Of a DNA stretch of 64,000 nucleotides, positions 45,101 to 53,738 are shown piece after piece; the first letter of the stretch is position 1; each line of letters begins with the position of its first letter. The notes beneath the pieces are model-generated. The model was given only the letters and a program-made list of their open reading frames with translations. It did no database searches and was not told the origin of the DNA. The DNA comes from Larix kaempferi (taxonomy: Eukaryota; Streptophyta; Pinopsida; Pinales; Pinaceae). A program made the position numbers and the translations under genes. The DNA lies in contig BSBM01000199.1 in NCBI GenBank assembly GCA_027924585.1, positions 13,024,501 to 13,088,500 of the forward strand. Reading direction: 5' to 3'.

Positions 45101-45812
45101 GTTTTGAATATAATGATGTAATCAGAATGCTCAATGCTGTACAAGCAGATATCGAATGTACTCCTTTTATTATAGACATTTTTCCACGAAAAAAAATGAT
45201 TAGTAATTACTAGTGTAGTGTCAAGATGAGAGTGTGAGCTGAGCATGATAACAAGAAGATAAAGGGAACAGAACGAGAAATGGATCTCCTAATTAGGTTT
45301 CTCGTAACAAAAGTTAATAAGAATCTAAGTTAGTGGGGATGTTGTGACTTTTTTGTAAAATGCTTTGTACATTATTTTTTTCAATAACAAAATTTTAGGT
45401 TTAAACAAAAACAGTGCACCATTAATGACGAATGTCAAGGTCTGCACACAAATCCCCCACATAAAAAACAGATAAACTCACCTTTTCCAGCAAAAGAGCC
45501 TCCTGTGGGCATGTAGGAAATACCAAAAGCCCAAAGCCCACCATTCCCAACCCATAGCAACCTAATGCTATGATCAGATATACTGGTAACTGTACAAAAG
45601 CCAATCCAAACAGTTAGAATATCTCTCACACATGCATATAGAAGTAATGTTTTCATAACAGTTGTTTATCTAAATAGAAAGAAAAATTAAAAGAGAATGA
45701 CAGCGCTGACCAGGATAGCGTCTTGTAGGGAAATGAGAGAGGACTGCAGTAGGCCGATCCAGACTGCCAAAAGGACTGCAAGCAATCCTGCAATTTTGAA
45801 AATATGCCTCAT
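24058..45812 (-). CDS. DPM3: Dolichol-phosphate mannosyltransferase subunit 3 (three exons)
   Basis: Spliced CDS: complement of 45711-45812, 45482-45589 and 24058-24123 (276 bases, 91 codons with stop excluded). Each junction has GT-AG ends and phase 0. DPM3 is the small ER-membrane subunit of dolichol-phosphate-mannose synthase. It anchors the catalytic DPM1 and so supports Dol-P-Man supply for N-glycans and GPI anchors. The protein starts MRHIFKIAGLL. It has a first membrane segment at about residues 5-27, a second at 35-59 (LPVYLIIALGCYGLGMVGF), then the family signature FPTCPQEALLLEK and a polar tail DVAEAKVFLEKNGVDVSS. Length matches the plant family (about 90 aa). I chose the ATG at 45812 because homologues start M(K/R)HI; a longer in-frame start at 45965 lies upstream of the likely TATA box. 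Intron 2 is exceptionally long. Confidence 0.9.
26056..27125. mobile_element. Possible DNA transposon remnant with GGGAAC-rich ends
   Basis: Both ends are rich in GGGAAC/GTTCCC words, unlike the AT-rich middle. The left end reads AACACGGGATCGTAGGGAAC. The right end, read inward on the minus strand, begins AGCACGGGAACCGCTCCCGG. CAAAAT lies just outside both ends. The inverted similarity is partial and no transposase was seen, so the boundaries are tentative. Confidence 0.3.
27955..29345 (+). mobile_element. Ty1/copia fragment: reverse transcriptase and RNase H
   Basis: Translation begins EKYKSRLVVKGYSKVEGVNF followed by SEIFSPVAKLTS (about 27965-28060), the classic start of copia RT. A frameshift later the open frame 28321-28581 contains VVLYVDDMLLV, with the YVDD active site intact, then KFDMKDFG and FGMEIKRDR. 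RNase H pieces follow: VNSDWVGYLDHRRLTSGY (about 28900-28955), CDNQSAIFLTKNP (about 29118-29156) and the terminal KSMSINKFTWCRKSIGL (about 29276-29325). No LTR, GAG or integrase was found, so it is truncated at both ends. It is antisense to DPM3. Confidence 0.9.
29668..30316 (+). mobile_element. Ty3/gypsy fragment: protease end and start of reverse transcriptase
   Basis: Conceptual translation contains the end of a gypsy aspartic protease (DVIPMDACHLLL then GRPWQYHRKVMHDG, about 29822-29905). After a linker it gives the N-terminal RT segment (HHIDLIPGSSLPNQEAYRMS, about 30170-30229, then LNRQVTKLIKKGLVR). The longest open part is 29833-30246. Two stops in the last 70 bp and the loss of everything after SPCVVP show a dead fragment. 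It begins about 320 bp after the copia fragment in the same orientation. Confidence 0.88.
30317..34149. other. Non-coding stretch with LTR-like promoter features
   Basis: No gene recognised. GC content is visibly higher than in the first 30 kb. A TATA box CTATATAAGG at about 33563 precedes GAGGAGACCCCC and pyrimidine-rich sequence, as in plant LTR promoters, but no LTR pair or primer-binding site was found. The open frame 31702-32028 has no recognised motif. Confidence 0.35.
34150..34975 (+). repeat. Diverged ~336-bp tandem repeat
   Basis: CTGCCTTGGGGGTAxCATT occurs at 34396 and 34732. GGATCTAxAxTTTGGTG is at about 34203 and 34542. The block (CTCCTT)xGGCAAxxCGCACxxCTTGGG occurs three times (about 34275, 34605, 34920). 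Copies are much diverged. Confidence 0.6.
34976..36699. other. Non-coding stretch
   Basis: No recognised gene, RNA or repeat boundary. The small open frames on both strands lack motifs. Confidence 0.45.
36700..36920 (-). pseudogene. Reverse-transcriptase-associated zinc-finger (zf-RVT-like) remnant
   Basis: Minus-strand translation at about 36736-36830 reads EVEIEEHFIFRCPIYYEIRG and then WFHCLF. This fits the E-x-x-x-H-x-x-x-x-C-P-x-[FY] pattern that follows non-LTR reverse transcriptases. Upstream codons contain several stops, so it is dead. It is the only retroelement remnant in the DPM3 intron that I find in the sense orientation. Confidence 0.4.
37286..37434 (+). repeat. Truncated 5' LTR
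   Basis: Aligns without gaps to 40295-40443 and ends TTTTTTATCA before the primer-binding site. Similarity stops abruptly at 37286, so the first ~1.1 kb of the LTR has been lost. Confidence 0.85.
37435..37446 (+). other. Primer-binding site (tRNA-iMet), perfect
   Basis: TGGTATCAGAGC directly after the LTR end. Confidence 0.93.
37643..39199 (+). CDS. Intact copia GAG-protease-like polyprotein (518 aa)
   Basis: Starts MATSLRLEDGLDGAENFAPW, the usual copia GAG opening; an upstream in-frame ATG at 37586 is less likely. Residues about 10-200 form the UBN2-type GAG domain. A CCHC zinc knuckle CFACQSYGHYVGQC (C238, C241, H246, C251) follows a Lys-rich stretch. A retropepsin-like part begins WYIDSEAACHMTG, where the catalytic D-S-G reads D-S-E, so the protease is probably inactive. 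It continues through VLFVPELKRNLLSVS and a pre-integrase piece (RDGRVYRVLGHLVDG). The ORF then jumps to a linker normally found between integrase and RT (KPSWYDMVLQDEQE). The stop TAG (39197-39199) lies within the first six bases of the 3' LTR. It is the longest uninterrupted frame in the window. Confidence 0.88.
   Translation: MATSLRLEDGLDGAENFAPWKARLVLVLEENELWDEVVHSTQANPIQVHASTNAQALSAFNKKDIKARRIILDAVKNHIIPHISGKDRAFKMWDALTSLYESSNENRKTVLKQKLRDTKMTKTESVSSYLTRMSQVRDELGVVGEKVEDAELVRVVLNGFSQPWHDFVCAIIARENMPSWARLWDDFTQEELRFSSTSTGQQKEVDEENVALAAKGRKKKGGSSSGAKFEKDMSKVRCFACQSYGHYVGQCPNKKKVEPEAASPAEEEDFAKKLEKEFLLVSILSDSSVAKSLGTGGWYIDSEAACHMTGTRAMFRDLTDIDRVILTEDGYADTHAVERVGRVLFQLKSGGYLEVGDVLFVPELKRNLLSVSALEDDGYAILHVEGRVYIYPMSGGLGAASLLGIRDGRVYRVLGHLVDGEPGERSDSVAAAVAVSVEDSSSSMRKPSWYDMVLQDEQESEQCSQFRVVRRRPSAVDPVQVSEGHSDSEGPSAIGGRRLERDPGGADASSTSLAKREC
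39194..40443 (+). repeat. Complete 3' LTR (1250 bp)
   Basis: Begins TGTTAGCTTTTTTTTG directly after the purine tract AAGAGGGAG and ends TTTTTTATCA. The beginning is inferred from purine tract, TG start and ORF end, because the 5' copy of this part is lost. Its last 149 bp match 37286-37434. Confidence 0.8.
40444..41833. other. Non-coding stretch
   Basis: No gene recognised. Moderate GC with short words recurring (CAGATCxG, CTAGGGTC), but no clear array. Confidence 0.4.
41834..42352. repeat. Array of short palindromes with a 165-bp duplication
   Basis: At least nine short inverted words: CTTGGTCCTCGTGACCAAG at 41895-41913 and 41965-41983 (a relative near 42130), TTGGTCCACTGACCAA within 41834-41853, CCTGGTTAACTGACCAGG within 41857-41876, GGTCCCGGACC at 41923-41933, CCCTAGCCACATGCTAGGG at 42029-42047 and 42194-42212, CCTGGTTAACTTAACCAGG at 42311-42329 and CCCTAGTTAACTGACTAGGG within 42331-42352. 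The stems share a pattern (C-[CT]-T-[GA]-G-T ... A-C-[CT]-A-[GA]-G) with changing loops. Part of the block is duplicated at 165-bp spacing. No gene is associated. Confidence 0.85.
42353..43289. other. Non-coding stretch
   Basis: Pyrimidine-rich on the plus strand with several open frames that lack motifs. A 60-70 bp duplication is visible around 43035-43190 (GGTGGGACTTGC and CATGCxTCTTATTTGACATCAAT occur twice). No gene recognised. Confidence 0.4.
43290..45197 (+). mobile_element. LINE remnant: zf-RVT and RNase H regions with 3' end
   Basis: The open part 43580-43813 translates to WWWKLLWKVKAPSKAKLYIW and then NGPGRCNLCKQAGKTIDRLL, the zinc-binding domain after a plant L1-type reverse transcriptase. 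The RNase H domain starts at about 44085 (WGYFDGGSKEKGSVCGAGG) and, after frameshifts, ends ELNSQVDDLSKTGL at about 44415-44455. Degenerate GCAGGCAACATTCAGxCTGAAACTC words (44490-44680) lie just after. A short A run at about 45189-45196 may be the tail. RT and endonuclease are missing. It is antisense to DPM3 and ends about 285 bp from the exon 2 donor. Confidence 0.8.
45482..45589 (-). CDS. DPM3: DPM3 exon 2
   Basis: 36 codons, from LPVYLIIALG to CPQEALLLEK, between acceptor TGTACAG and donor GTGAGT. It carries the second membrane segment and the CPQEA signature. Confidence 0.9.
45711..45812 (-). CDS. DPM3: DPM3 exon 1
   Basis: 34 codons, from ATG to ...SLISLQDAIL, followed by donor GTCAGC. 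It encodes the first membrane segment. Intron 1 (45590-45710, 121 bp) ends TGTACAG. Confidence 0.88.
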
Positions 45813-45937
45813 CTCTTGTTGTGTTAATGGGTACTTGATGTTTAATTTCTCCTCGAAATGCCAAGGTTGGTTTTTTAATTGCAAAGGAATGAAAGAATTG
45901 AGGACGGGATGGCCCTGGTCAAAGCCTTGTCTGTGAA

Positions 45938-45946
45938 TATATATGG
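45938..45946 (-). promoter_or_regulatory. DPM3: Possible DPM3 TATA box
   Basis: Minus-strand CATATATATTC about 130 bp upstream of the DPM3 start codon. A start about 30 bp downstream of it would give a 5' leader of roughly 95 bases. Inferred from position and motif only. Confidence 0.45.
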
Positions 45947-45989
45947 AACACAGGATGGAAAACAAATGCCCAAGACGGGAAATTGAATG

Positions 45990-48900
45990 TAAAAAGGAAA
46001 AGGGCTCTGATATCGTAAAATTAAATAAATAAAAGATGAAAATGCGGATTTGAACTTAAATTTTAAATATTTTAAAGAAAATTAATCACGAGGATATGGT
46101 TCTAAAGAAAATTGGTTGAGATGCACTATTTAATAGGTTTCAATTATGATTTAAATTGGTGGGTACGGTAGATTTATATAAAAATATTAATTTAAATAAA
46201 ATAAATATTATTATTGTAATTAAAAAAAATATTTTATATATTTTTAATCCCTCCTTATGGAAGAGAATATATGTTCCACCCTACTTTAATAGGGAGAATA
46301 TATGTTCCATCCTACTTTATCAGTTTAGAGGGTGGCATAGAGTGATGATGGATATGGATGAAGTCTATGGAAATATGGATTTATTTGTTCTTCATATAAA
46401 TTATTTTAATATGTGTTGAATTTTTATTGGAGTATAATTTTGTTTTGATTAATTTTATTTGTTAATCGGATTAATGGAAAAAAACCTTTATATATTAGTT
46501 ATTAATAATATTTTTTTGACTTGTATTCAATATTATTTAGCCTTAAGATTATTAGCGATTTTTCATCATTTTTCTATCGTGGGTTTTGGTCGGAATCCTG
46601 TAAATTTTTTGGGATAAAATCTAAATTTGGAAGTGTGTAATTTGTGTTTTTGAATCCATAAATAGATTCAGCACCCTTAGATACCCCATGGCAACCAGAT
46701 TATGCAATTTCCATAAATAATTTATGTGATTCTAATATTTTTTAAAGATTTCATAAGATGGAAAATATGCTCGAAAAAGGTTGAAAACGTAGAATATTTA
46801 GACTACACCTTTAAGTTTCTTAGCCCTGCCATTCGCTCACAATTTTCCGTGCACCCTTCAGGTTTCTTGATCGTTCCAGTGGGCGGGTGATTGTTCCAAC
46901 TTGCCCCCATATTTAGCTTGCCACCATATTTAGATTTTTTTCGTATATCGATGGACGGGTGATTATTCCTTTGGTTATGTAGCATATAATGGAAAACCTA
47001 GTTGTTATTGATTTATGTCATTACCTGTTGGGTGCATTTACAATGACAGATGAAGGAGTTGTGACGGGACAGGAAAACCCCCCTCTTCACTTCCAGATTT
47101 TTTCAACTGACACACGGTATATGGTACAACACTCAAGGTTCTTGACGACGCTTATTAACTTGCGGGATTTTGGATTTCATTTTGGAGAATGGAAGAAATC
47201 TCCTCCTTGAAAATCACCGATAAATTCGTTGACTAGTTATAATAGTTGGTGGTTTGCACTGCATTTAAGACATAACCACAAAGTCAAACAAATCATTTTG
47301 GATCGATTCCTTATACTAAAGAGTGAACAGTGATGAAATGTTTATTTGAAAGGAAGGCATTTTAGTGGGATTTTGATCAGCAAGACCTCTGTAGTCCATT
47401 TTCAGGGTTGCCCAACTTTTTGAATCGAAGCTAAAACGGAGTATGTATCTTATACATGTTAAAAAAAATTATTAATGATATTTGATGCAAACATAAACAT
47501 ATAATGGGATATATAACCCTACTTGGGGTTGGGATTTCACTTTAACATCTCTAAGCTCCACATTTTTAGAACTCTAGCATGCATATTATCTTTGGCCTAC
47601 AAAGAAAGTAGTTGTTGCTACCGTTTGAATACATAGGCACTCTGAGATTTTCATTAATAAACACTTTAGACTCTATATATTTTTGGGTAGCTTTTACTTA
47701 ATATAGAAAGATGAATAAACTAATGAGAGGATTTAGTTGGAGCTCTAAGAGCTTTTGTACAACATTCTTGGGTAAATATATCAACTTGCCATTATCCAAG
47801 GGGTGAATATAATTTAAGCAAAAATCTAGAAAACTAAGGACAGTGTATTGTCTTTCTTGTGCCAATAAAATCGTTTCCATATTTAAGAGATGTGATGGCA
47901 ATATGTTGTATGATTGATACAATCATCAGGCAAAAATACTAGTGCCATATGGATGGATGGAGATAGGGACAAGATGTTTAGTCGGTGTCTTTTCTACTAT
48001 GAGCTTTATTTATACATTGAAGGACATTTTCAATAGGTTGTCATAAAATCTAGATTCCTATGTTTGTCTTGGGTTAAATTTGTTTGTTTTCGGGATGAGC
48101 TAAAATTGATTTCTTGTATCGTCATTTAGGACTTCGAGATTTTCAAGTTGTGTTGTAATCTACAACAACTAGTGCACTCATTAGTGTTTACTAAACACTT
48201 GTAATTGCATGGACTAATGACCATGTGATAAATAAAACTCTACTTCGCCTTACATTAATAACAATTAGCTTAGTCCATTATGAGGATGGGTACTCGATTA
48301 AAATTGAGTATAAATTGCCTAGAAAATATTTTGTGCATGGAATCAATTTATGCTAGTTTACTCCTTAATTAAAAGAATTTATGCTAGTGTTGTTAGTATA
48401 GTATAAACATCAATTTTATCTTTTATGAATTACTAGAATTAAAATTTCATGATATAGAATGGATTGGTTCTATGCACAAATTTAGCTTTGATAGACATAA
48501 AAATGTTGAACCTGATAGTTTTTAATGGCAAATTGTATCCAATAGTTCTATGCTAGACAACCACTTATAATGAAGATGGCATTTTCAAAAGTTATTGAAT
48601 GCATAATTCAACGAATTTCTCTAGGTTGAGCTTGAATTCTAATGCCTTTATTCAATGCATTTAACTTATGCAAAACCAAGTATGACAACTTTAAAGAGAT
48701 TATTTTCAAGAGGATTCACGCATCTTGTATTCTAAAATGATTAAGAAGTGTTACTTATTTTCATTAAAAGAAAAGGTAGTTTCCTAAAAGATGAGAAGTG
48801 ATATTTGTTTTCAATCAATGCAAAGACAGGTTCATCAAATTATTGAAATAAAAAGAGGTTATTGCATAGTCTATTTCATTGAAGTCGAGTGGGGTGAATG

Positions 48901-49166
48901 GAGTTTGATAAGGGGAAAATAATGATTGATTATAAATTAAAACTTGGTCCAGATTTTGCAATAGAGTGTTTTAGAGAAATTGCCAAAAAATCCTGGCAAA
49001 GTTCTACCGTGAGAAAAACTTGAATCATGCTGAAACTATGTCGGGACAAATTGTTTGCCAGTTTTTGAACATCCTTTGGCCGAAAAATGGTACTTTCAAG
49101 TGGTAAAGTTTCCTACAACTGAGGTAAACTAAACGATAAGGTAAACATAAGGTGATATGGCTAGAA
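45990..49166. other. Non-coding stretch upstream of DPM3
   Basis: AT-rich. A ~31-bp direct duplication (GAGAATATATGTTCCACCC and GAGAATATATGTTCCATCC) lies at about 46262-46323, and GGGTGATT(G/A)TTCC occurs twice (about 46883 and 46955). No gene, element boundary or RNA recognised. Confidence 0.45.
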
Positions 49167-49240
49167 GCTGGAGTAGTTCAGTTGGTTAGAGCATGTGGCT
49201 ATTAAACACAACATCAAAGGTTTGACCCCTCCCTCTAGTG
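49167..49240 (+). tRNA. tRNA-Asn-like pseudogene
   Basis: The 74-base block starts GCTGGAGTAGTTCAGTTGG, almost the plant nuclear tRNA-Asn (acceptor and D arm). It has an anticodon loop CTATTAA, giving anticodon ATT where tRNA-Asn has GTT, and ends CCTCCCTCTAGTG. The anticodon stem (TGTGG/ACACA) and T stem are imperfect and the T loop reads TTTGACC instead of TTCGA-type. It is probably a decayed copy or a tRNA-derived repeat head. Confidence 0.65.
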
Positions 49241-50211
49241 CAGGTAATGAATTTTGTTTTGCAAATTTGTTGTAATCGATGAAACCAATATTACTCCAAA
49301 TACTTCAAAACCAATTTTCTCATACAGATAATTGTTCTAAATCAAAGGAAACTTTGTATAAGGGCGTTCACAAAATTGGTACTACGCTTTTCATGAGGTT
49401 GTATGTTAGTTGTGCATTAAATTTGAAAAAAACACTCCAATGAATACACATAAGCATGGGATCTTAAACAATAAAATGCCCATAAACATATGATATCTTA
49501 GTTATGCATCAAATGTGCAATATTCAATCAAATACATATAAACATGAAGTCGTAAATCAATTTTCTGGTAAACAAATATTATTTTGCATTAATAAAAGAT
49601 ATGAAAAAAATGTGGTTGACAATGAGAGTGGTAATATTTCCTATCAGGGTTCACTCCCCCAAAAAATGTGTATTATGTTTATCCCTTTGAAAGGGAAGGG
49701 TGGCATCAAAACCACGCAAAATTTCACCTTGGTGTTAAGTATTTACTGAGATTGTTGGGTTGTTGGAGTTAACAAAACTATCCTTCTTGGGCATGTCATT
49801 TCAGGGGTTTTAAGGTGGAGCCAAGTTACATAGGTATCATGCAATTTGTAGACAACACAAAAAACATGTGTGTTGTTTAGCCCCATCATCCAAATGCTTT
49901 CAGCTTATCACTTCCTCTCTCTCGCAACACTCTGTAAATCATATGAATTTTCAAAAGCATAGCAAAGGAGTTAATTATATTTTGGAAATAAAAAGAATGT
50001 CTGACAGATTAAGCTTTCTCACAATATTCTATATTACAAGAAGCATAAATTGTGTACCTAAAATTTGGCACCCAACAACCATTGTATTCATTGGTCAAGA
50101 CTCTTAAATTCCCCTGCATGCCTCACCCAATTAGGCTCCAATAGTGGAACTTATGAAATTTGACTTATAGAACAAGATGTCCGTGAAATCAAGGTATTTA
50201 GAGCTCAATAC

Positions 50212-50583
50212 CTCATAATCATATGAACTTAATAAGCCTTCTTCATCGAATCCAATCCATATCAGATGAGAAATGAGGCTTAAAGGAAGCCAACCAAAGA
50301 GAGGGCAAGTTCTTTCATAAATGTTATACACAATAAATCTCAACACCTAGATCCAGGCGCAGAGTGCTAATGAATTTAAGATGCAAATCTATGTAGACCA
50401 TGAATTTATAAATAGATATTATTAAGTAAACACACCCGAAATAAATTAATTTGATAATATCTAGATAATAGCTCTACCCGCTCTCCAGATAAAAGAGAAT
50501 TTGAAGCATGTGATACAACAACAAGGAGGTTCTCTTGCCCTGTTGCAGTGACTACCAGGCCATCCAAACAAAGAACAAATTTA
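50212..50583 (-). pseudogene. WDHD1: Two exons resembling WDHD1/CTF4 (SepB domain)
   Basis: Exon B (complement 50212-50346, 45 codons, acceptor ATCTAG, donor GTATTG) encodes VYNIYERTCPLFGWLPLSLI then HLIWIGFDEEGLLSSYD. Exon A (complement 50478 to about 50583, donor GTAGAG) encodes FVLCLDGLVVTATGQENLL then VVVSHASNSLLSGER. Joined in phase they match the central SepB region of plant WDHD1/CTF4, the replisome adaptor linking helicase and polymerase alpha, where LPLSPxSxLxWxGFSEEGxLxSYD is conserved. The acceptor of exon A has no obvious AG. No further exons were seen either side, though about twenty are expected. It may be a gene fragment or part of a gene with huge introns. Confidence 0.6.
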
Positions 50584-50639
50584 TGTGACAGAACACAATA
50601 TATAAAGTATATAAAACAATAATCTATCAATTATCAAAG

Positions 50640-52900
50640 TAATAAGGACCTCAATTGCAAGAAATAAAAGGGGAAACAAATCTAGGTCAAGCTAAGTTGT
50701 AGTGTGATCCTAATGAGGAATGAGGATAAAATCTATCATTTAGAACATATATTGTAATCAACAAAAGGTATGAATTTGGTTCAATCAATGTCTTATATCA
50801 ATTAAAATTCAATGGAAAAATTTAATGGAAAAATGTCGAGCACATAGATATGTGTGTCAACCTCGTATTGTCAAGCTCAAGAACAACTAGTATTATCAAG
50901 CTCGGGCACATATATATGTATGTCATGGGATTGAATATAGCTCTGTTTTGAAACAATTCAACCAAGTACTACATTAAAAAAAATATAAACATTGCACAAA
51001 TGAAGCAAAACAAGCATGACAGTTTGCAAGCCACTCTAAAACCATAATCATAAAAGCTTGCCTCCAATATAGTATTGTCTTGTGGATCCAAATTGCATTT
51101 AATAAGCACACGAAGAATAATGGATGGATTGGATGCTAGTGTAAATTATCCCTCACCAGAACTTACATAGCAATGTCGTTCTCCTTTATGCATAATTAGT
51201 AGATGAGGTTCACTTGAAAGAGGATTTTAATTGACTGTGTGATATTTTATCGATGTAGACATCCCTAAACCACTACTTGTTGTGGTGTCCATGCCAACTA
51301 CAAGCAGCAATATGGAGTATTCATTGACCTATAACCGTAGAAGCTTTGTCCCTGCTCCAACCCTTGTATGATCTTCAGCTTCACTTATCCCCACTCACAC
51401 TTCTTTCAAAATACCAATGTTTCCATACTTGGAAACGCTATCTAACTCAGATCCCCCTCCCATAAGTCCAATCAAATCTTTGTCGCCAACTCCAATTTGT
51501 GTATGTTATTCAGCTTTAGGCATCCATGTTCCCACAACTGCTCCAAATATACCATTGTTTCCATACTTGGTAGCTCGTCAAATTCATAGCACACACGAAA
51601 ACCTAACCATCGAAAAGTTGTATGTCCTGCTCCAACCCCCACCCCTATATGGCATCTTCATATTTTTTCTAGTACAAATAAACCCATTTGTCTGTAGAAG
51701 CGATTGGAACCACAACCACTAGAGCAGCTATAATAGGAGGGGCAGTAATGGCCGTTGCAACCACAGAACATATCAAAACCGCAGCAAAGGTCGTCATGAA
51801 TATGACACTTGAAACATTTATCCATACCCTAATGTGCTTCAGTTTTTTGTCAAGCTTCTTTTTGTGCAACTAAAGCTTCTATACCATCTGAAGCTTCTCT
51901 ATCTTCTCTAGATCAACTTTTCCCTTCTACCTCGTTGAAAAATCTCAATTGGTTGAGTAGATAGAAGTAAAGCAAATGAGGAAGGACACAAGTTCAAGTT
52001 CACGCTCAGACCTAGATGTCTTGGGGAAAGAATTGGCAGGTTCAGAATTACATGAGACAACAAAACTTGTACTGCCTCTAGTGTTGACCAACCATATTAC
52101 AGATGAAGCCACCTTTTCAGGGAAGGACATAAAGCAATGTTTGAGCGGAATACGCATCTTTGTGTTTGCTCGAACTACTCGGTGGCATCCGCGTTCCCAG
52201 CTTGTTGCATCTACTTTGGAGGGTCCTATGATCCCTTGGTATTTTGTGCCTTGTTGTCGACAATGACACCTGGGATATCTGTAATGGTGACCTGAGAATC
52301 ATGTGTGATATAGATCACGGCAATGGTAGAACTCTTCTCTCCCTCAAACAAACTTGAAATGCTTTAAAAAATCATCAGAAAATGAGCTTCTAGTCTTTTA
52401 TGTATGCCTGTCAACCCAACTCAAACTGTCTGGATGCTGTCAACCTGACGTGTCAAACTGTCTGTTAATCCATTAGAAAATAAATATTTATATTTTACAT
52501 TTACAAGATTAAAGTCACGTTCTATTTTTATTTTTCTTAATCGGTGTCAATGTTAAAAATATTACTTTCAAACACTTTCCACCAATAAGGGTTGTACACT
52601 TGTTAATATATTTTATTAAATAAATAAAATTCTCCAACATCGAACAAAGTATAGTCAGGTTTTAGAAATCTTTTTGCAAGGAGTAAATTAATAGCACAAA
52701 CTAGAACATATAGTCATTGTTTATGGCAGGGACTAACAACTCTTCCATTACTTATATATGAATCATCTTTAATAAAACATTGTTAAGTGAAATATGTTCA
52801 AGTTGTAAATCAAGTAAGTTACTTCCTCATCACCTAAGTTCAACCCCTAAGAATATGTTGACACGTTAATGGAGATTTTTTTTTATGCTATATTGTAATC
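50640..52900. other. Non-coding stretch
   Basis: No further WDHD1-like exon was found. An Arg/Asn-rich plus-strand frame at about 51690-51810 resembles a decayed retroelement GAG tail but is not convincing. A ~130-bp approximate duplication (CCAACTCCAATTTGTG... / CCAACCCTTGTATG...) is visible near 51330-51560. Confidence 0.35.
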
Positions 52901-52909
52901 ATAATCCAT

Positions 52910-53386
52910 CCACCTAAAAATATGTTTTTGAACTAATACAACCAATTTGTTACAATATTGCAGACTACTTGTTGGGTTAATGCAATCAATTTATTGTGCT
53001 ACCGAGAATGTTTTGTCATGTTAATGTGGAAATTTGTTGTGCTATGAGAACATGTTGTTTTCCTTATTCAAAGCAATTTGTTATGTTGTTCATAACATGC
53101 CATGCCAATGCAACTGGATTGTCTCCCTACCAAGAACATGGTTGTGCCATCGAAGTCCTACTAATATGACCAGTGTATTATGATTTCATGTAATATCTCA
53201 TATTTCAATCCTTGTGAGAACGTGATGTTGTGTGGAAACAACAAATTTGTTGTGATGCCTTGAAAATTCTCAGAATTCAATCCACCCAAGAACATGTTTT
53301 TGTCTTAATACAATGAATTTGTTGTGTTATCCAGATAGATTGTCATAATAATGCAATCAGTTTGTCAAGTTATTGAGAACATATTG
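52910..53386. repeat. Degenerate minisatellite
   Basis: Words CAATTTGTTGTG, ACCxAGAACATG and TTAATGCAATCAA recur every 50-60 bp with much divergence, e.g. near 52946, 52990, 53035, 53080, 53245, 53330. It abuts the gypsy 3' LTR. Confidence 0.6.
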
Positions 53387-53738
53387 TGTTAATGCATCCA
53401 ATTCAAAGAAAAGACTTAAACCCAAGAGAGAATATATAAACCATAAAAGAAAGATCAATCGTTTGAAAGATAAAATAGATAAATACGGTTTACTTGCCTC
53501 TTCAAGGGGCAATCTCCAAGAGCAAAACTCAAATACAATAGCAATCCTTGACTACACATTGCATAGCTTACTACTCTATATGTAGTGATTCAATAACTAA
53601 TGATCTAACTACTTGTGGTCCTGCTATTAATTCATTAAAGAGGGTCATTTTACATTAATTCATTACCCACTAACTATCTAAAGGGCCTTATAGTCTTGTA
53701 CATTCATAAAGTAGGGAGGTTAGACTAGGAACTTAACA
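53387..53738 (-). repeat. 3' LTR of the gypsy element
   Basis: On the minus strand it starts TGTTAAGTTCC directly after the purine tract and ends at GCATTAACA. The ends TGTTAA and TTAACA are complementary. No second copy is available for comparison, so the distal end is inferred. Confidence 0.6.

Larger units (their letters stand above)
24124..45481 (-). other. DPM3: DPM3 intron 2 (21.4 kb)
   Basis: Donor GTGAGT at 45481 and acceptor TGCAG ending at 24124. It contains the copia fragment, gypsy fragment, GAG-only copia element, palindrome array, diverged 336-bp repeats and a LINE described separately. From 24128 to about 26050 I see no element or gene apart from a weak exon-like block at 24395-24470. 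Confidence 0.85.

Noticed and set aside
45422-45481. Continuation of DPM3 exon 2 to the stop at 45422
   Set aside because: The frame after LLLEK is a consensus donor GTGAGT followed by intron-like sequence; a better C-terminus is found at 24058-24123. A 40-bp intron to the nearby AG would be too short and gives no matching tail.
45813-45965. N-terminal extension of DPM3 exon 1 from an upstream ATG
   Set aside because: Homologous proteins start at M(K/R)HI, the extension has no conserved pattern and it spans the likely TATA box and 5' leader.
51669-51873. Ala/Val/Thr-rich frames on both strands
   Set aside because: Low-complexity codon patterns in both strands; possibly a worn GAG tail, but no zinc knuckle could be found.
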